Below the pieces are notes generated by a model. It worked only from the letters and a program-made list of their open reading frames with translations. It was not told the origin of the DNA and ran no database searches. Position numbers and translations under genes: made by a program. Below are positions 8,282-19,274 of a stretch of DNA of 64,000 nucleotides, piece after piece (positions within the stretch are counted from its first letter, which is position 1; every line of letters begins with the position of its first letter). Location: positions 420,309 through 484,308 of the forward strand of contig JAGFNW010000003.1 of assembly GCA_017592665.1 (NCBI GenBank), in the 5' to 3' direction. The DNA is from Streptosporangiaceae bacterium NEAU-GS5. Its GTDB lineage: Bacteria > Actinomycetota > Actinomycetes > Streptosporangiales > Streptosporangiaceae.

Positions 8282-8717
8282 TCCAGGAGACCGTCGTGAA
8301 CTGGTCCCATGTCGCCTTGTCGAGGTGGATCCAGAGTGTGGTCCCGCCGGCCTGCACCGAGTCGTCGTACATTCGCGGTCCGTCGATCGGCCCGAAGCGA
8401 TAGAGCTCGGTTCCGTCCGGCCCGTAGAACCGCCAGCTGTTGTGCCATTGGTCGAAGTTGCTGGTGTGCGAGGTCTTCATGGAGAAGATGAATGTCAGCC
8501 GGGCGAGCCCCTTGTAGGGCCGCGTGACCTGGACCTCGCCGTCCAGCTTGCAGTCACCGACTTCCAGGTGATCCTTTGACGTCATAACGTTCAGGTCCGG
8601 GTCGTATGTCACGCCCACCGTGTCGATGCCCGAGGCCGCGTACGCGCCGGTCGTGACGAGAAGGCAGGTGGCGACCACGATCGATAGCGCCAGGCTCAGC
8701 CTGCGTAGTGTCTTCAT
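8268..8717 (-). CDS. Secreted protein of unknown function
   Basis: 149 residues. The start MKTLRRLSLALSIVV followed by LLVTTGAYA is a clean Sec signal peptide of ~27 residues, which fixes the ATG. The mature part (~120 residues) has two cysteines, one in VGDCKLDG and one as the last residue, possibly a disulfide. Several aromatic and beta-prone stretches suggest a small beta-sandwich. No family is recognised. The stop overlaps the convergent DUF4386 gene. Confidence 0.75.
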   Translation of the reverse strand: MKTLRRLSLALSIVVATCLLVTTGAYAASGIDTVGVTYDPDLNVMTSKDHLEVGDCKLDGEVQVTRPYKGLARLTFIFSMKTSHTSNFDQWHNSWRFYGPDGTELYRFGPIDGPRMYDDSVQAGGTTLWIHLDKATWDQFTTVSWISEC

Positions 8718-8911
8718 GATCCCCGCCGTATATTCGATGACTTTCGCATGTTGCTCCTTGGGAAGTTGTCGCGTGAATTTGTATCTGGAGTGGCTGCGCA
8801 GTTGATCCGGCGCGGCTACGGAGATCGCCGCCACGCGATACGGACATAGATCGCGGCCGATACTCAGGCGCGCCTGCCACGGGCGAGTAGCGGTGTGACT
8901 CCGCCCGGGGG

Positions 8912-9961
8912 TCAGACGTCCTGCTGTGCCGCGAGCCGGTCGCGCTGGCGGTGGCCATAGGCCGCCTTGCGCACGGCCCTGTCGTCCTCGAATCCAGAGC
9001 CGAAGGCGCCGCCCACCATCGCGCTGGAGGTCAGGAACCAGGCCAGCGCCAGGTAGTCGGTGACGTCCGGTCGATGGTTCAGGGTCTCCAAGAGGAGGCT
9101 GGGGACCAGCACGAGCGCGCCGACCCCGGTGAGCGTCACGAACAGCACCGCGTACAGGCAGAGCACACCTAGCGTGATGGTGATCAGGGTGACGGTGTTG
9201 TAGAGGCGAGCGCGGGCCTTGGGCAGCCGGCCGCCGGGACGCTCCCACAATTCGTGGTCGACGATGATCCATGCGACGAGGGCGAGGATGGACAGCACCA
9301 TGATCAACGATTGCCGCCAGGTGTCCAGCGTGCTGGACACCTGCCAGGCGGTGTCGTTGATCACGCCGAACGCGGCGGTGGCGAACACGCCTGCCAGCGC
9401 CCGGGACAACGAGGTGAACAGCCGCCATGGGCGGTTGGCCCGCACCATGCCGGCGAGCAGGCGCACCCGGCCACGCAGACCGGGAATGACGTAGCGATCG
9501 GGTTTTGCCTGGCCGGGCTCGGCGTCCTCGTCGACCTTGCGGCCGATCGCAGGGACGTGGTCACGGCCTGGGGGTGGGAGGACCAGCCGGCCGATGACGT
9601 TCACCACGGCCTCCAAGGTCCGGCCGGCCAGGTGGAAGCTTCCGAGTGCGGGCAACGACAGCAAGGCGACGCGGTCGCCGGTGCTGACCTCCGCGCTCAC
9701 CGCGTCCAAGCCCAGGCGGCGAGGGAGGTCGGTGAGGAATATTGCGACGTCCCAGCCGAACTCGGGCAGGTGCGGGCGGACAGCGGTGAGCATGGCCGAG
9801 ATGTCGACCTGCTCCTCTGCCGCCAGGGGAGCGGTGTATGTGCGCACCTGCCAGTCGAAGCCCGCGCCGAGCCGCTCCCGCAAGCGGCCGGGCAGGTCGC
9901 GCGCCACCGTCATGGCCAGCTCGGTGGGCAGGTCAGGATCGGCGACCAGGGCGATACGCAT
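8912..9961 (-). CDS. Membrane protein with a soluble N-terminal domain, unknown function
   Basis: 349 residues. The first ~190 residues are soluble (MRIALVADPDLPTELAMTVA, then VAIFLTDLPRRLG and VALLSLPALGSF), an alpha/beta pattern. Residues ~190-325 hold about four membrane helices (LAGVFATAAFGVI, LIMVLSILALVAWIIV, TVTLITITLGVLCLYAVLFV, YLALAWFLTSSAMVGG). The tail is basic. This looks like an actinobacterial conserved membrane protein without an assigned role. It ends ~350 bp upstream of dnaK and is transcribed away from it. Confidence 0.75.
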   Translation of the reverse strand: MRIALVADPDLPTELAMTVARDLPGRLRERLGAGFDWQVRTYTAPLAAEEQVDISAMLTAVRPHLPEFGWDVAIFLTDLPRRLGLDAVSAEVSTGDRVALLSLPALGSFHLAGRTLEAVVNVIGRLVLPPPGRDHVPAIGRKVDEDAEPGQAKPDRYVIPGLRGRVRLLAGMVRANRPWRLFTSLSRALAGVFATAAFGVINDTAWQVSSTLDTWRQSLIMVLSILALVAWIIVDHELWERPGGRLPKARARLYNTVTLITITLGVLCLYAVLFVTLTGVGALVLVPSLLLETLNHRPDVTDYLALAWFLTSSAMVGGAFGSGFEDDRAVRKAAYGHRQRDRLAAQQDV

Positions 9962-10168
9962 GTCCAGGCCTTACCCCGAGCGGATCGCCCTGACCAGAGG
10001 TTACTGACTTGGTCCGGTGACGAGGTCGGCGAATGACTACCTACCTGGGGGATGTCGCCGCGAGAAGCCTGAGCAAGAGTCAAAAGCGTAGGCAGTGGCC
10101 TCTCAGGATCCATCCAGGAGGTCCAGACGGCGCTGCTCACAGTGCGTCGCCCGGGGTGGCGCCATGGC

Positions 10169-10279
10169 ATGCGGGACTTCATCTCCGAAAGTGCCCTTGT
10201 CGCCAATAGATACGAGGTCCTCGTCGAGTCAGGGCACGCGGCCAAAGCCCGTGAACTGCTCCGAGGAATGACCGGATAG
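10169..10279 (+). pseudogene. Short fragment resembling a DUF2007-like C-terminus
   Basis: A 36-codon stretch just before dnaK ends YEVLVESGHAAKARELL, the kind of ending seen in small DUF2007 signal-transducing proteins. No matching N-terminus is visible. The rest of the 350-bp gap (9962-10312) holds no other gene; it must contain the dnaK promoter. No HAIR (CTTGAGT-N7-ACTCAAG) box was found on reading it. Confidence 0.3.
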
Positions 10280-10312
10280 AGCCAGAAGGGGAGCACAAGG
10301 GGGAAGCGAGAG

Positions 10313-12211
<1,899 letters not shown>

Positions 12212-12212
12212 C

Positions 12213-12743
12213 ATGAACGAGCACGTACCCGAGGCCCAGGATCAGGCAGGCACGCAGGGTGAGCAGGCGCCCCTCGCGCAGGCCGTGACGTCCGCGGAGA
12301 CCGACGCGAAGCTGGCGGAGCTGGAGGACCGCTGGCTGCGCGCCGCCGCCGACCTGGACAACCTGCGCAAGCGCATTTCACGCGACGCCGAGCGGATCAG
12401 GACTGAGGAGCGGTCCAGGGTGGTGGCGGAGTGGCTGCCCGTCTTGGACAACCTGGATCTCGCGCTGAGCCACGCGGTGCGCGGCGGCAATGGCGTGGAC
12501 GCCGTCCTCGAGGGAGTACGAGCGGTGCGGGACCAGGCGGTCACGCTGCTCGCGAAGCTCGGCTACCCCCGTGACGACGAGACCGGTGTGCCCTTCGATC
12601 CGACCCGCCACGAGGCGGTGACCACAATCGAACGCGACGACGCCGCCCCAGGCACCGTGGTGGAGGTGCTCAGGCCCGGCTATGGCGGCGGCGAGCGGCA
12701 GCTCAGGCCGGCGATCGTGGCCGTCGCGAAGAAGGCGGCGTGA
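12213..12743 (+). CDS. grpE: Nucleotide exchange factor GrpE
   Basis: 176 residues. A variable acidic/Gln-rich N-terminus, then the coiled-coil start (LEDRWLRAAADLDNLRKR), and the C-terminal beta-domain with TGVPFDPTRHEAV and VVEVLRPGYGGGERQLRPA (usual V..G....RPA signature). It accelerates ADP release from DnaK. It begins one base after the dnaK stop and overlaps the J-protein start. Confidence 0.95.
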   Translation: MNEHVPEAQDQAGTQGEQAPLAQAVTSAETDAKLAELEDRWLRAAADLDNLRKRISRDAERIRTEERSRVVAEWLPVLDNLDLALSHAVRGGNGVDAVLEGVRAVRDQAVTLLAKLGYPRDDETGVPFDPTRHEAVTTIERDDAAPGTVVEVLRPGYGGGERQLRPAIVAVAKKAA

Positions 12744-13702
12744 TGGCCGACCGCCGGGACTTCTATGAGGTGCTCGGTGTGGGCAGGACCGCCGACCAGG
12801 ACGAGATCCAGCGGGCCTACCGGAAGCTCGTGCGCGCCTACCATCCCGACGTCAACAAGGATCCCGGCGCCGAGGACAGCTTCAAGGAGATCTCGGAGGC
12901 GTACGCCGTGCTGTCCGATCCCGAGACCCGGCGCCGCTACGACGCGTTCGGGCACGACTTCCGTCAGGTGCCGCCCGACGTGGATCCCGCGGATTGGGCC
13001 CGGGCGCGCTCCGGAGCGCGCGCGGGTGCGGGTGCGGGCCCGGGCGGCGGCCGGTGGCGCTCGGCGGGCGCCGAGGACTTCGGCTTCGGTGAGGGCGCCG
13101 ACGTCGACCTGGAAGACCTGCTGGGCGGCATGTTCGGCAGGGGAGGCCGCGGAAGGAGGCGCTGGGGGCCCATGCCGGGCGCCGACCAGGAGGCGGAGCT
13201 GACGCTCACCGTCGAGGAGGCCTACCAGGGCGGCCGCCGCACGCTCACCCTGCCCGGGGGCCGCCGCCTTGACGTCACGATCCCCCGCGGGGTCACGAAC
13301 GGGCAGCGCATCAGGCTCGCCGGCCAGGGCGGGCACGGCAGCGAGGCCGCCCGGGCGGGCGACCTCTACCTCGTCGTACGGATCGCCGAGCACCCCCGCT
13401 ACCGCGTGGAGGGCCGCGACCTCCACACCACCCTCCCGCTCGCTCCGTGGGAGGCGGCGCTGGGCGCCACGGTCGCCATCGACACGCCAGGCGGCGAGGC
13501 GAAGCTGAAAGTGCCACCGGGCACCTCCTCGGGCCGCCGCCTGCGGCTGCGCGGGCGCGGCATGCCCAACCCGCGCGGCGCCGCCGGCGACCTCTTCGCC
13601 GAGGTGCGGATCATGGTGCCGCCCCGGCTCACCGACGAGGAACGAGAGCTGTTCGAACGGCTCGCCGCCGCGTCGCGCTTCGACCCCCGGGGGCGTTCAT
13701 GA
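12743..13702 (+). CDS. DnaJ-family co-chaperone, CbpA type
   Basis: 319 residues. The J-domain (DFYEVLGVGRTADQDEIQ, with the HPD loop in YHPDVNKD) is followed by a Gly/Arg-rich region (~85-145) and two beta-barrel substrate domains (TLTVEEAYQGGRRTLTLPGG; VAIDTPGGEAKLKVPPGTS). It lacks the four CxxCxGxG zinc repeats of DnaJ, so it is a class-B, CbpA-like J-protein. ATG 12743 shares a base with the grpE stop (TGATG); GTG 12740 is possible. The next gene encodes a CbpM-like partner, which supports the CbpA assignment. Confidence 0.92.
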   Translation: MADRRDFYEVLGVGRTADQDEIQRAYRKLVRAYHPDVNKDPGAEDSFKEISEAYAVLSDPETRRRYDAFGHDFRQVPPDVDPADWARARSGARAGAGAGPGGGRWRSAGAEDFGFGEGADVDLEDLLGGMFGRGGRGRRRWGPMPGADQEAELTLTVEEAYQGGRRTLTLPGGRRLDVTIPRGVTNGQRIRLAGQGGHGSEAARAGDLYLVVRIAEHPRYRVEGRDLHTTLPLAPWEAALGATVAIDTPGGEAKLKVPPGTSSGRRLRLRGRGMPNPRGAAGDLFAEVRIMVPPRLTDEERELFERLAAASRFDPRGRS

Positions 13703-14025
13703 CCTATGCGATCGTACGGCCAGCCCGGCTCGACCTGAACGCCTACGCGCGCGCCACCGGACTGCACCCGCAGACCGTCCGCCGGCTGGTGGCCCTCGGC
13801 CTGCTCGAACCGGTCGAGGACGCCAGGGGAGAGCTGTGCTTCCCCCTCTCCCAGGTGGCGGCGGCCGGCCGGATCCAGAGACTGCACGAGGGCCTGTCGA
13901 TCAACTACGCCGCGATCGGCGTGGTGGTCGACCTGCTCGACCGGATCGAGCGGCTGGAAGCCGACCTGCGGAACCTTCCGCCGCGCCAGAGAGCAACGAC
14001 AGCGCGCAATGACAGTGCGCAATGA
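13699..14025 (+). CDS. CbpM-like MerR-type chaperone modulator
   Basis: 108 residues. Residues ~10-75 form a MerR-like winged helix (LDLNAYARATGLHPQTVRRL, then LGLLEPVED), followed by a short coiled coil (VVVDLLDRIERLEADLRNL). It overlaps the J-protein stop (ATGA). In CbpA/CbpM pairs this protein binds the J-domain and inhibits it. HspR, which sits at this spot in the Streptomyces dnaK operon, is also a MerR protein, so a DNA-binding role is the alternative. No HAIR-type operator was seen upstream of dnaK, which favours CbpM. Confidence 0.8.
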   Translation: MTYAIVRPARLDLNAYARATGLHPQTVRRLVALGLLEPVEDARGELCFPLSQVAAAGRIQRLHEGLSINYAAIGVVVDLLDRIERLEADLRNLPPRQRATTARNDSAQ

Positions 14026-14036
14026 CAGTGCGCAAC
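13998..14036. repeat. 13-bp tandem repeat before clpB
   Basis: Three near-identical copies of GACAGTGCGCAAT (first with C for T, last ending AAC) span the end of the cbpM-like gene and the gap before clpB. They encode its last residues. The role is unknown; slippage or a binding site are both possible. Confidence 0.7.
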
Positions 14037-14068
14037 GACGCTGAGCGATGACACTTGGGGGACCCGAA

Positions 14069-16690
14069 GTGGACGCGAACCGGATGACGCAGAAGTCGCA
14101 GGAGGCGCTGCACAACGCCCAGACCAAGGCGCTGCGCTTCGGGCACACCGAGATCGACGGCGAGCACCTCCTGCTCGCCCTGCTCGAACAGCCTGAAGGG
14201 CTGGCCCCACGGTTGTTGTCGCAGGCCGGGGCCGACGAGAAACAACTGCGCGCCGACCTGGAGGAGGAGCTGTCGCGCCGCCCCCGGGTCAGCGGGCCCG
14301 GCGCCGCGCCAGGCCAGGTGTTCGTCACCCAGCGCATGTCGCGGCTGATGGACGCGGCCCAGCGGGAGGCCGACCGGCTGAAGGACGACTACGTCTCGGT
14401 CGAGCACCTGCTGCTCGCCCTGATCGACGAGGGGAACGAGACCGCCGCCGGGCGGCTGCTGCACGCTGAGGGGCTGACCAGGGACCGGTTCCTCCAGGCG
14501 CTGACCGCGATCCGCGGCAACCAGCGGGTCACCTCGGCCATGCCCGAGGTCGCCTACGAGGCGCTGGAGAAGTACGGGCGCGACCTGGTCGGCGAGGCCC
14601 ACGCGGACAAACTCGAGCCGGTGATCGGCCGCGATACGGAGATCCGCCGCGTGATCCAGATACTCTCCCGCAAGACCAAGAACAACCCTGTCCTGATCGG
14701 CGACCCGGGCGTCGGCAAGACGGCCGTCGTCGAAGGGCTCGCGCAGCGGATCGCCCGGGGTGACGTCCCCGAGGGGCTGCACGACAAGACGATCTTCAGC
14801 TTGGACATGGGCTCGCTGGTGGCCGGGGCGAAGTACCGCGGGGAGTTCGAGGAACGCCTCAAGGCGGTGCTGAACGAGGTCAAGGCCGCGGAGGGACAGA
14901 TCCTGCTGTTCGTCGACGAACTGCACACGGTGGTCGGCGCCGGGGCGACCGAGGGTGCCATGGACGCCGGCAACATGCTCAAGCCGATGCTCGCGCGCGG
15001 CGAGTTGCACATGATCGGCGCGACCACGATCGAGGAGTACCGGCAGCACATCGAGAAGGACGCCGCCCTGGAGCGGAGATTCCAGCCGGTGCTCGTCGAC
15101 GAGCCCTCGGTCGAGGATGCCATCTCGATCCTTCGCGGACTGCGCGAGCGGCTGGAGATCTTCCACGGCGTGAAGATCCAGGACAGCGCCATCGTCGCCG
15201 CGGTGACGCTCAGCCACCGCTACGTCGCCGACCGGTTCCTGCCCGACAAGGCGATCGACCTGGTCGACGAGGCGGCCGCGATGATCCGGACGGAGATCGA
15301 CTCCATGCCTGCCGAGCTCGACGAGCTGACCCGGCGGGTGCGGCGGCTGGAGATCGAGGAGGCCGCGCTGGCCAAGGAGGACGACTCCGCGAGCCGCAAG
15401 CGCCTGGAGGACCTGCGCGCAGAACTGGCCGAGCTGCGTGCCCGGGCCGACGCGATGCGGGCCCAGTGGGAGGCCGAGCGCGCGGCCCTCCGCAAGGTCC
15501 AGGCACTGCGGCAGGAGATCGAGACGGTACGCCACGAGACCGAGCGGGCGGAGCGCGAATACGACCTGAACCGGGCCGCCGAGCTGCGCCACGGCAAGCT
15601 GCCCGACCTGGAACGCCGGCTCCAAGCCGAGGAGGACAGGTTGGGCTCCCGGCAGAACGGGCACCGGCTGCTGCGCGAAGTGGTGACCGAGAACGAGATC
15701 GCCGACATCGTCTCTCGCTGGACCGGCATCCCCGTCACGCGGCTGCAGGAGGCCGAGCGTGACAAGCTGCTGCGGCTGGACGAGATCCTGCACGAGCGTG
15801 TCATCGGGCAGGACGAGGCCGTCCAGCTCGTCGCCGACGCCATCATCCGGGCCCGTTCCGGCATCAAGGACCCGAGGCGTCCCATCGGGTCGTTCCTGTT
15901 CCTCGGACCGACCGGCGTGGGCAAGACCGAGCTCGCCAAGACGCTCGCGGCGGCCCTGTTCGACACCGAGGACAACATGGTCCGCATCGACATGAGCGAG
16001 TACCAGGAGCGCCACACGGTCAGCCGCCTGGTCGGGGCGCCTCCCGGCTACATCGGCTACGAGGAGGGCGGCCAGCTCACGGAGGCGGTGCGGCGCAAGC
16101 CGTACTCGGTGGTGCTGTTCGACGAGATCGAGAAGGCGCACGCGGACGTGTTCAACGCGCTGCTGCAGGTGCTGGAGGACGGCCGGCTCACCGACGCGCA
16201 GGGCCGCACGGTCGATTTCCGCAACACGGTGGTCATCATGACCTCCAACATCGGCTCGCAGCACCTGCTCGACGGGGTCACCCCCGACGGCGAGATCAAG
16301 CCCGATGGACGCGACCGGGTGATGGAGGAGCTGCGCAGGCACTTCCGGCCCGAGTTCCTCAACCGGGTCGACGACATCGTGCTGTTCAAGCCGCTGACCG
16401 AGGCCGAGATCGAGCAGATCGTCGCCCTGATGTTCGCCGGCATCAGGCAGCGGCTGGCCGACCGGCGGCTCACCCTTGAGGTCACAGAGGAGGCCCGCAA
16501 GCTCATCGCCAACCAGGGATACGACCCCGTTTACGGTGCCCGGCCGCTGCGCCGCTTCATCGCCCGCGAGGTCGAGACCAGGATCGGCCGCGCCCTGATC
16601 GCCGGCGACATCCTCGACGGCTCGACCATCGTCGTCGACGCCGACAAGGGCGAGCTGCACGTCACCTTCAACCCGCCCCCCGGGAGCTGA
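14069..16690 (+). CDS. clpB: ClpB disaggregase (AAA+ chaperone)
   Basis: ~873 residues. The N-terminal Clp repeat ([16 protein letters not shown]), first AAA+ module (Walker [10 protein letters not shown], Walker [11 protein letters not shown]), middle coiled-coil domain (~400-520), second AAA+ module (Walker [22 protein letters not shown]) and D2-small domain are all present. It works with DnaK to rescue aggregated protein. GTG 14069 begins the family-typical [10 protein letters not shown] and has a GGGGGA ribosome site; ATG 14048 is an in-frame alternative giving 880 residues but with no obvious ribosome site. Confidence 0.95.
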   Translation: MDANRMTQKSQEALHNAQTKALRFGHTEIDGEHLLLALLEQPEGLAPRLLSQAGADEKQLRADLEEELSRRPRVSGPGAAPGQVFVTQRMSRLMDAAQREADRLKDDYVSVEHLLLALIDEGNETAAGRLLHAEGLTRDRFLQALTAIRGNQRVTSAMPEVAYEALEKYGRDLVGEAHADKLEPVIGRDTEIRRVIQILSRKTKNNPVLIGDPGVGKTAVVEGLAQRIARGDVPEGLHDKTIFSLDMGSLVAGAKYRGEFEERLKAVLNEVKAAEGQILLFVDELHTVVGAGATEGAMDAGNMLKPMLARGELHMIGATTIEEYRQHIEKDAALERRFQPVLVDEPSVEDAISILRGLRERLEIFHGVKIQDSAIVAAVTLSHRYVADRFLPDKAIDLVDEAAAMIRTEIDSMPAELDELTRRVRRLEIEEAALAKEDDSASRKRLEDLRAELAELRARADAMRAQWEAERAALRKVQALRQEIETVRHETERAEREYDLNRAAELRHGKLPDLERRLQAEEDRLGSRQNGHRLLREVVTENEIADIVSRWTGIPVTRLQEAERDKLLRLDEILHERVIGQDEAVQLVADAIIRARSGIKDPRRPIGSFLFLGPTGVGKTELAKTLAAALFDTEDNMVRIDMSEYQERHTVSRLVGAPPGYIGYEEGGQLTEAVRRKPYSVVLFDEIEKAHADVFNALLQVLEDGRLTDAQGRTVDFRNTVVIMTSNIGSQHLLDGVTPDGEIKPDGRDRVMEELRRHFRPEFLNRVDDIVLFKPLTEAEIEQIVALMFAGIRQRLADRRLTLEVTEEARKLIANQGYDPVYGARPLRRFIAREVETRIGRALIAGDILDGSTIVVDADKGELHVTFNPPPGS

Positions 16691-16691
16691 G

Positions 16692-17126
16692 ATGTCGACA
16701 TCGACGGTGAGCTGCACGAACTGCGGCACGAAGAACCGCGTCCCGGCCGCGTCGGTGGGCGTGCCCCGATGCGGCCGGTGCCACCAGGCGCTGCCCTGGA
16801 TCGCCGAAGCCTCGGACGACACCTTCACGAACGTCGCCGAGAAGGCGGACCTCCCGGTGCTCGTCGACTTCTGGGCCGACTGGTGCGGGCCGTGCCGGGT
16901 CGTCACACCCGCGCTCGAACAGGTCACCCAGGAGCTGGCGGGACGCGTGAAGCTCGTCAAGGTCGACGTCGACCGGTCCCCCGCCCTCTCACAGCGCTTC
17001 ACGATCACGGCAGTCCCGATGCTCATGATGCTCAACGAGGGCCGCGTCGTGGCGCAACGCGCCGGCGCGGCCCCGGCGCCCCAGCTGCGCCAATGGGTTG
17101 AGGACACCCTGAGGACACCGTCATGA
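16692..17126 (+). CDS. Thioredoxin with N-terminal zinc ribbon (thioredoxin-2/TrxC type)
   Basis: 144 residues. Two CxxC pairs (C8/C11 and C27/C30) form a zinc ribbon, followed by a thioredoxin fold with the WCGPC active site at 64-68, cis-Pro in ITAVPMLMML and the usual C-terminal helix. This is TrxC architecture, linked to oxidative and heat stress. It begins 1 bp after the clpB stop and overlaps the reductase-like gene by 4 bp, so it belongs to the proteostasis operon. Confidence 0.92.
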   Translation: MSTSTVSCTNCGTKNRVPAASVGVPRCGRCHQALPWIAEASDDTFTNVAEKADLPVLVDFWADWCGPCRVVTPALEQVTQELAGRVKLVKVDVDRSPALSQRFTITAVPMLMMLNEGRVVAQRAGAAPAPQLRQWVEDTLRTPS

Positions 17127-18790
17127 CGCAGTCGCCGACCACCCTGCCCGAGACGCCGGACCTGTACGGGGCCTATCCCCGGCTGGACGAGCGGCGCATC
17201 GCGGACTTGTCGCGGTGCGGCGGGCGCAGGTCCGTGTCGCCCGGCGAAGTTCTCTACCGGGAGGGCGAGCCTGCCGGTGAGTTCATCGTGATCCTGCGCG
17301 GCAAGGTGGCCATGGTCGAGGGGTACGGCGGCGCGGAGGAGCGGACGATCGCCGTCCACGGCCCCGGGCGTTTCCTCGGCGAGCTGGGCCTGCTCACCGG
17401 GCAGGCCGGGTTCCTGACCGCGGTCGTGCGGGAGGCCGGCGAGATTCTGGCCGTCCGGGGCGATCGGGTACGCACGCTGGTCGCCGGTGACCCGGCGTTC
17501 GGTGACCTCATCCTGCGGGCCTACCTGACCCGCCGTACCCTGCTGATCGGCATGGACGCCGGATTCCGGATCATCGGCTCCCGTTACTCGCCCGACGCCC
17601 GCCGGCTGCGCGAGTTCGCGGCCCGCAACAGGCTTCCACACCGATGGATCGACCTGGAGGAGGACGACGAGGCGGAGGCGTTGCTCCGCCAGCTCGGCAT
17701 CTCCCCACAAGAGACGCCGGTCGTGATCTGGCGCGGAGACCAAGTGCTGCGCAACCCGACCGTCGCCACGCTGGCCGGGACCATCGGCCTGCCCACGCCG
17801 CGGCCCGGCGACGGCGTGTGCGACCTGATCGTCGTAGGCGCGGGCCCCGCCGGCCTGGCTGCCAGCGTTTACGGTGCGTCCGAGGGCCTGACCACGGTCG
17901 TGCTCGACGCGATCGCCGCGGGCGGCCAGGCGAGCACATCGTCCCGCATCGAAAACTATCTCGGCTTCCCGTCGGGCATCTCGGGCGCCGAGCTCGCCGA
18001 ACGCGCCGTCATCCAGGCAACCAAGTTCGGCGCCCGGCTGACCGTACCGGCCCAGGCGAGCGGGCTGGAGCCCGGCCACGGCCACTACAGCGTGCTCGTC
18101 GAGGGCGGCCCCGCGGTGCAGGGCCATGCCGTGCTCATCGCCACCGGCGCCCACTACCGCAAACTCGACGTTCCCGACCTGGAGAAGTACGAAGGCTGCG
18201 GCGTCTACTATGCGGCGACACCGTTCGAGCTGCGCATGTGCCGGCAGACGCCGGTGGTCATCGTCGGCGGCGGCAACTCCGCCGGCCAGGCGGCGTTGTA
18301 CCTGGCCAGGAACGCCTCCTCGGTGCGCATGCTCGTCCGCGGCGGTGGCCTCGGCGAAAGCATGTCACGCTACCTCGCCGACGCGATCGGCAGGACACCC
18401 GGCATCGAGATCATGTTCCACACCGAGGTACGCGAACTCCTCGGCGACGACTCCCTGCGCGCCGTACGCGCCCAGAACAATCGGACGGCGCAGTTCATCG
18501 AGATCGAGACCAACGCGCTGTTCGTGTTCATCGGCGCGGATCCGCACACCGGATGGCTGGCGGACATCGTCGCGCTGGACGACCGGGGCTTCGTCATCAC
18601 AGGGAAGGGCTCGTCGTCACACGGGGATCCCCTTCCCCTGGAGACCGGGCGGCCCGGCGTGTTCGCCGTGGGGGACGTCCGCAGCGGGTCGATCAAACGG
18701 GTCGCATCCGCGGTCGGGGAGGGAGCCATGGCGGTACGCCTGCTGCACGAAAGGTTCACCAAGACAGGGAATCGACAGGGAGGACGGTGA
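17123..18790 (+). CDS. cNMP-binding / TrxR-like FAD-dependent oxidoreductase fusion
   Basis: 555 residues. Residues ~20-135 are a cyclic-nucleotide-binding (Crp/Fnr-like) beta-roll (GEVLYREGEPAGEFIVILRG; GRFLGELGLLTG). Residues ~145-225 resemble a thioredoxin/glutaredoxin-like linker domain. Residues ~233-550 are a TrxR-like FAD/NAD(P)H fold with VVGAGPAGLAAS, IATGAHYRKL, VVIVGGGNSAGQAA and C-terminal GVFAVGDVRSGSIKR. The redox-active CxxC that should follow GVYY is missing (YYAATPFE), so it cannot act as an ordinary thioredoxin reductase. It overlaps the thioredoxin gene (ATGA), suggesting a functional link. Confidence 0.9.
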   Translation: MTQSPTTLPETPDLYGAYPRLDERRIADLSRCGGRRSVSPGEVLYREGEPAGEFIVILRGKVAMVEGYGGAEERTIAVHGPGRFLGELGLLTGQAGFLTAVVREAGEILAVRGDRVRTLVAGDPAFGDLILRAYLTRRTLLIGMDAGFRIIGSRYSPDARRLREFAARNRLPHRWIDLEEDDEAEALLRQLGISPQETPVVIWRGDQVLRNPTVATLAGTIGLPTPRPGDGVCDLIVVGAGPAGLAASVYGASEGLTTVVLDAIAAGGQASTSSRIENYLGFPSGISGAELAERAVIQATKFGARLTVPAQASGLEPGHGHYSVLVEGGPAVQGHAVLIATGAHYRKLDVPDLEKYEGCGVYYAATPFELRMCRQTPVVIVGGGNSAGQAALYLARNASSVRMLVRGGGLGESMSRYLADAIGRTPGIEIMFHTEVRELLGDDSLRAVRAQNNRTAQFIEIETNALFVFIGADPHTGWLADIVALDDRGFVITGKGSSSHGDPLPLETGRPGVFAVGDVRSGSIKRVASAVGEGAMAVRLLHERFTKTGNRQGGR

Positions 18791-18795
18791 TCCCG

Positions 18796-19245
18796 ATGCC
18801 AGTGATCGCGGTTTCCAGATTCGAGCACTTCTTCCGCGCCGCCGCCGGACTAGACGTGGACAAGTCCGACCTCAAGCGCTACAGCGACTTCATCAACCGG
18901 AAGCTGTACGACATGCTCGTCGTCGCCGAGGCCGCGGCGAAGTCGAACGGGCGCGACATCATCCAGTTCTGGGACCTGCCCATCACCAAGGGACTGCAGG
19001 AGAACCTGCACGACTTCCGCGACCTGAACGAGAAGCTGGATCTGGCCTCGATCCTGGCGGAGCTCAGAGCGCTGCCGCCGCTCGACCTGTCGCTCAGCGA
19101 GGAGACCGAGTCGCGGTTGTCAGCCGTGGCGGGCGGGCTCTCCGTGGCGCTCGCCAAGGCGTTCACCGTCGTCGACCCAAGGCTGAAGAACCCGGCCACC
19201 GAGCAGTGGGAGGAGGTGACCAGGATCTTCGACCTGCTTTTGTGA
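18796..19245 (+). CDS. DUF1931 double-histone-fold protein
   Basis: 149 residues. The sequence matches the DUF1931 (Aq_328-like) pattern: FEHFFRAAAGLDVDKSDLKR, then FINRKLYDMLVVAEAAAKSNGRDI, DLPITKGLQENL, and a second similar half. Characterised folds in this family contain two histone-fold units in one chain. Whether it binds DNA or protein is not established. ATG 18796 lies 12 nt after GGAGG; an overlapping GTG at 18787 is too close to that site. It closes the stress operon. Confidence 0.85.
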   Translation: MPVIAVSRFEHFFRAAAGLDVDKSDLKRYSDFINRKLYDMLVVAEAAAKSNGRDIIQFWDLPITKGLQENLHDFRDLNEKLDLASILAELRALPPLDLSLSEETESRLSAVAGGLSVALAKAFTVVDPRLKNPATEQWEEVTRIFDLLL

Positions 19246-19274
19246 TCAATGCCTGGCTTCCAGGGGGCGGAGGG

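Noticed and set aside
9962..10312. HAIR/CIRCE heat-shock operators before dnaK
   Set aside because: No CTTGAGT-N7-ACTCAAG or CIRCE-like inverted repeat was found on reading the gap; GCCTGAGCAAGAGTC is only a partial look-alike.
13901..18154. A 1417-codon open frame on the minus strand
   Set aside because: It lies antisense to clpB, thioredoxin and the TrxR-like gene and its product is a low-complexity Arg/Asp/Leu/Gly mix; a typical high-GC shadow.
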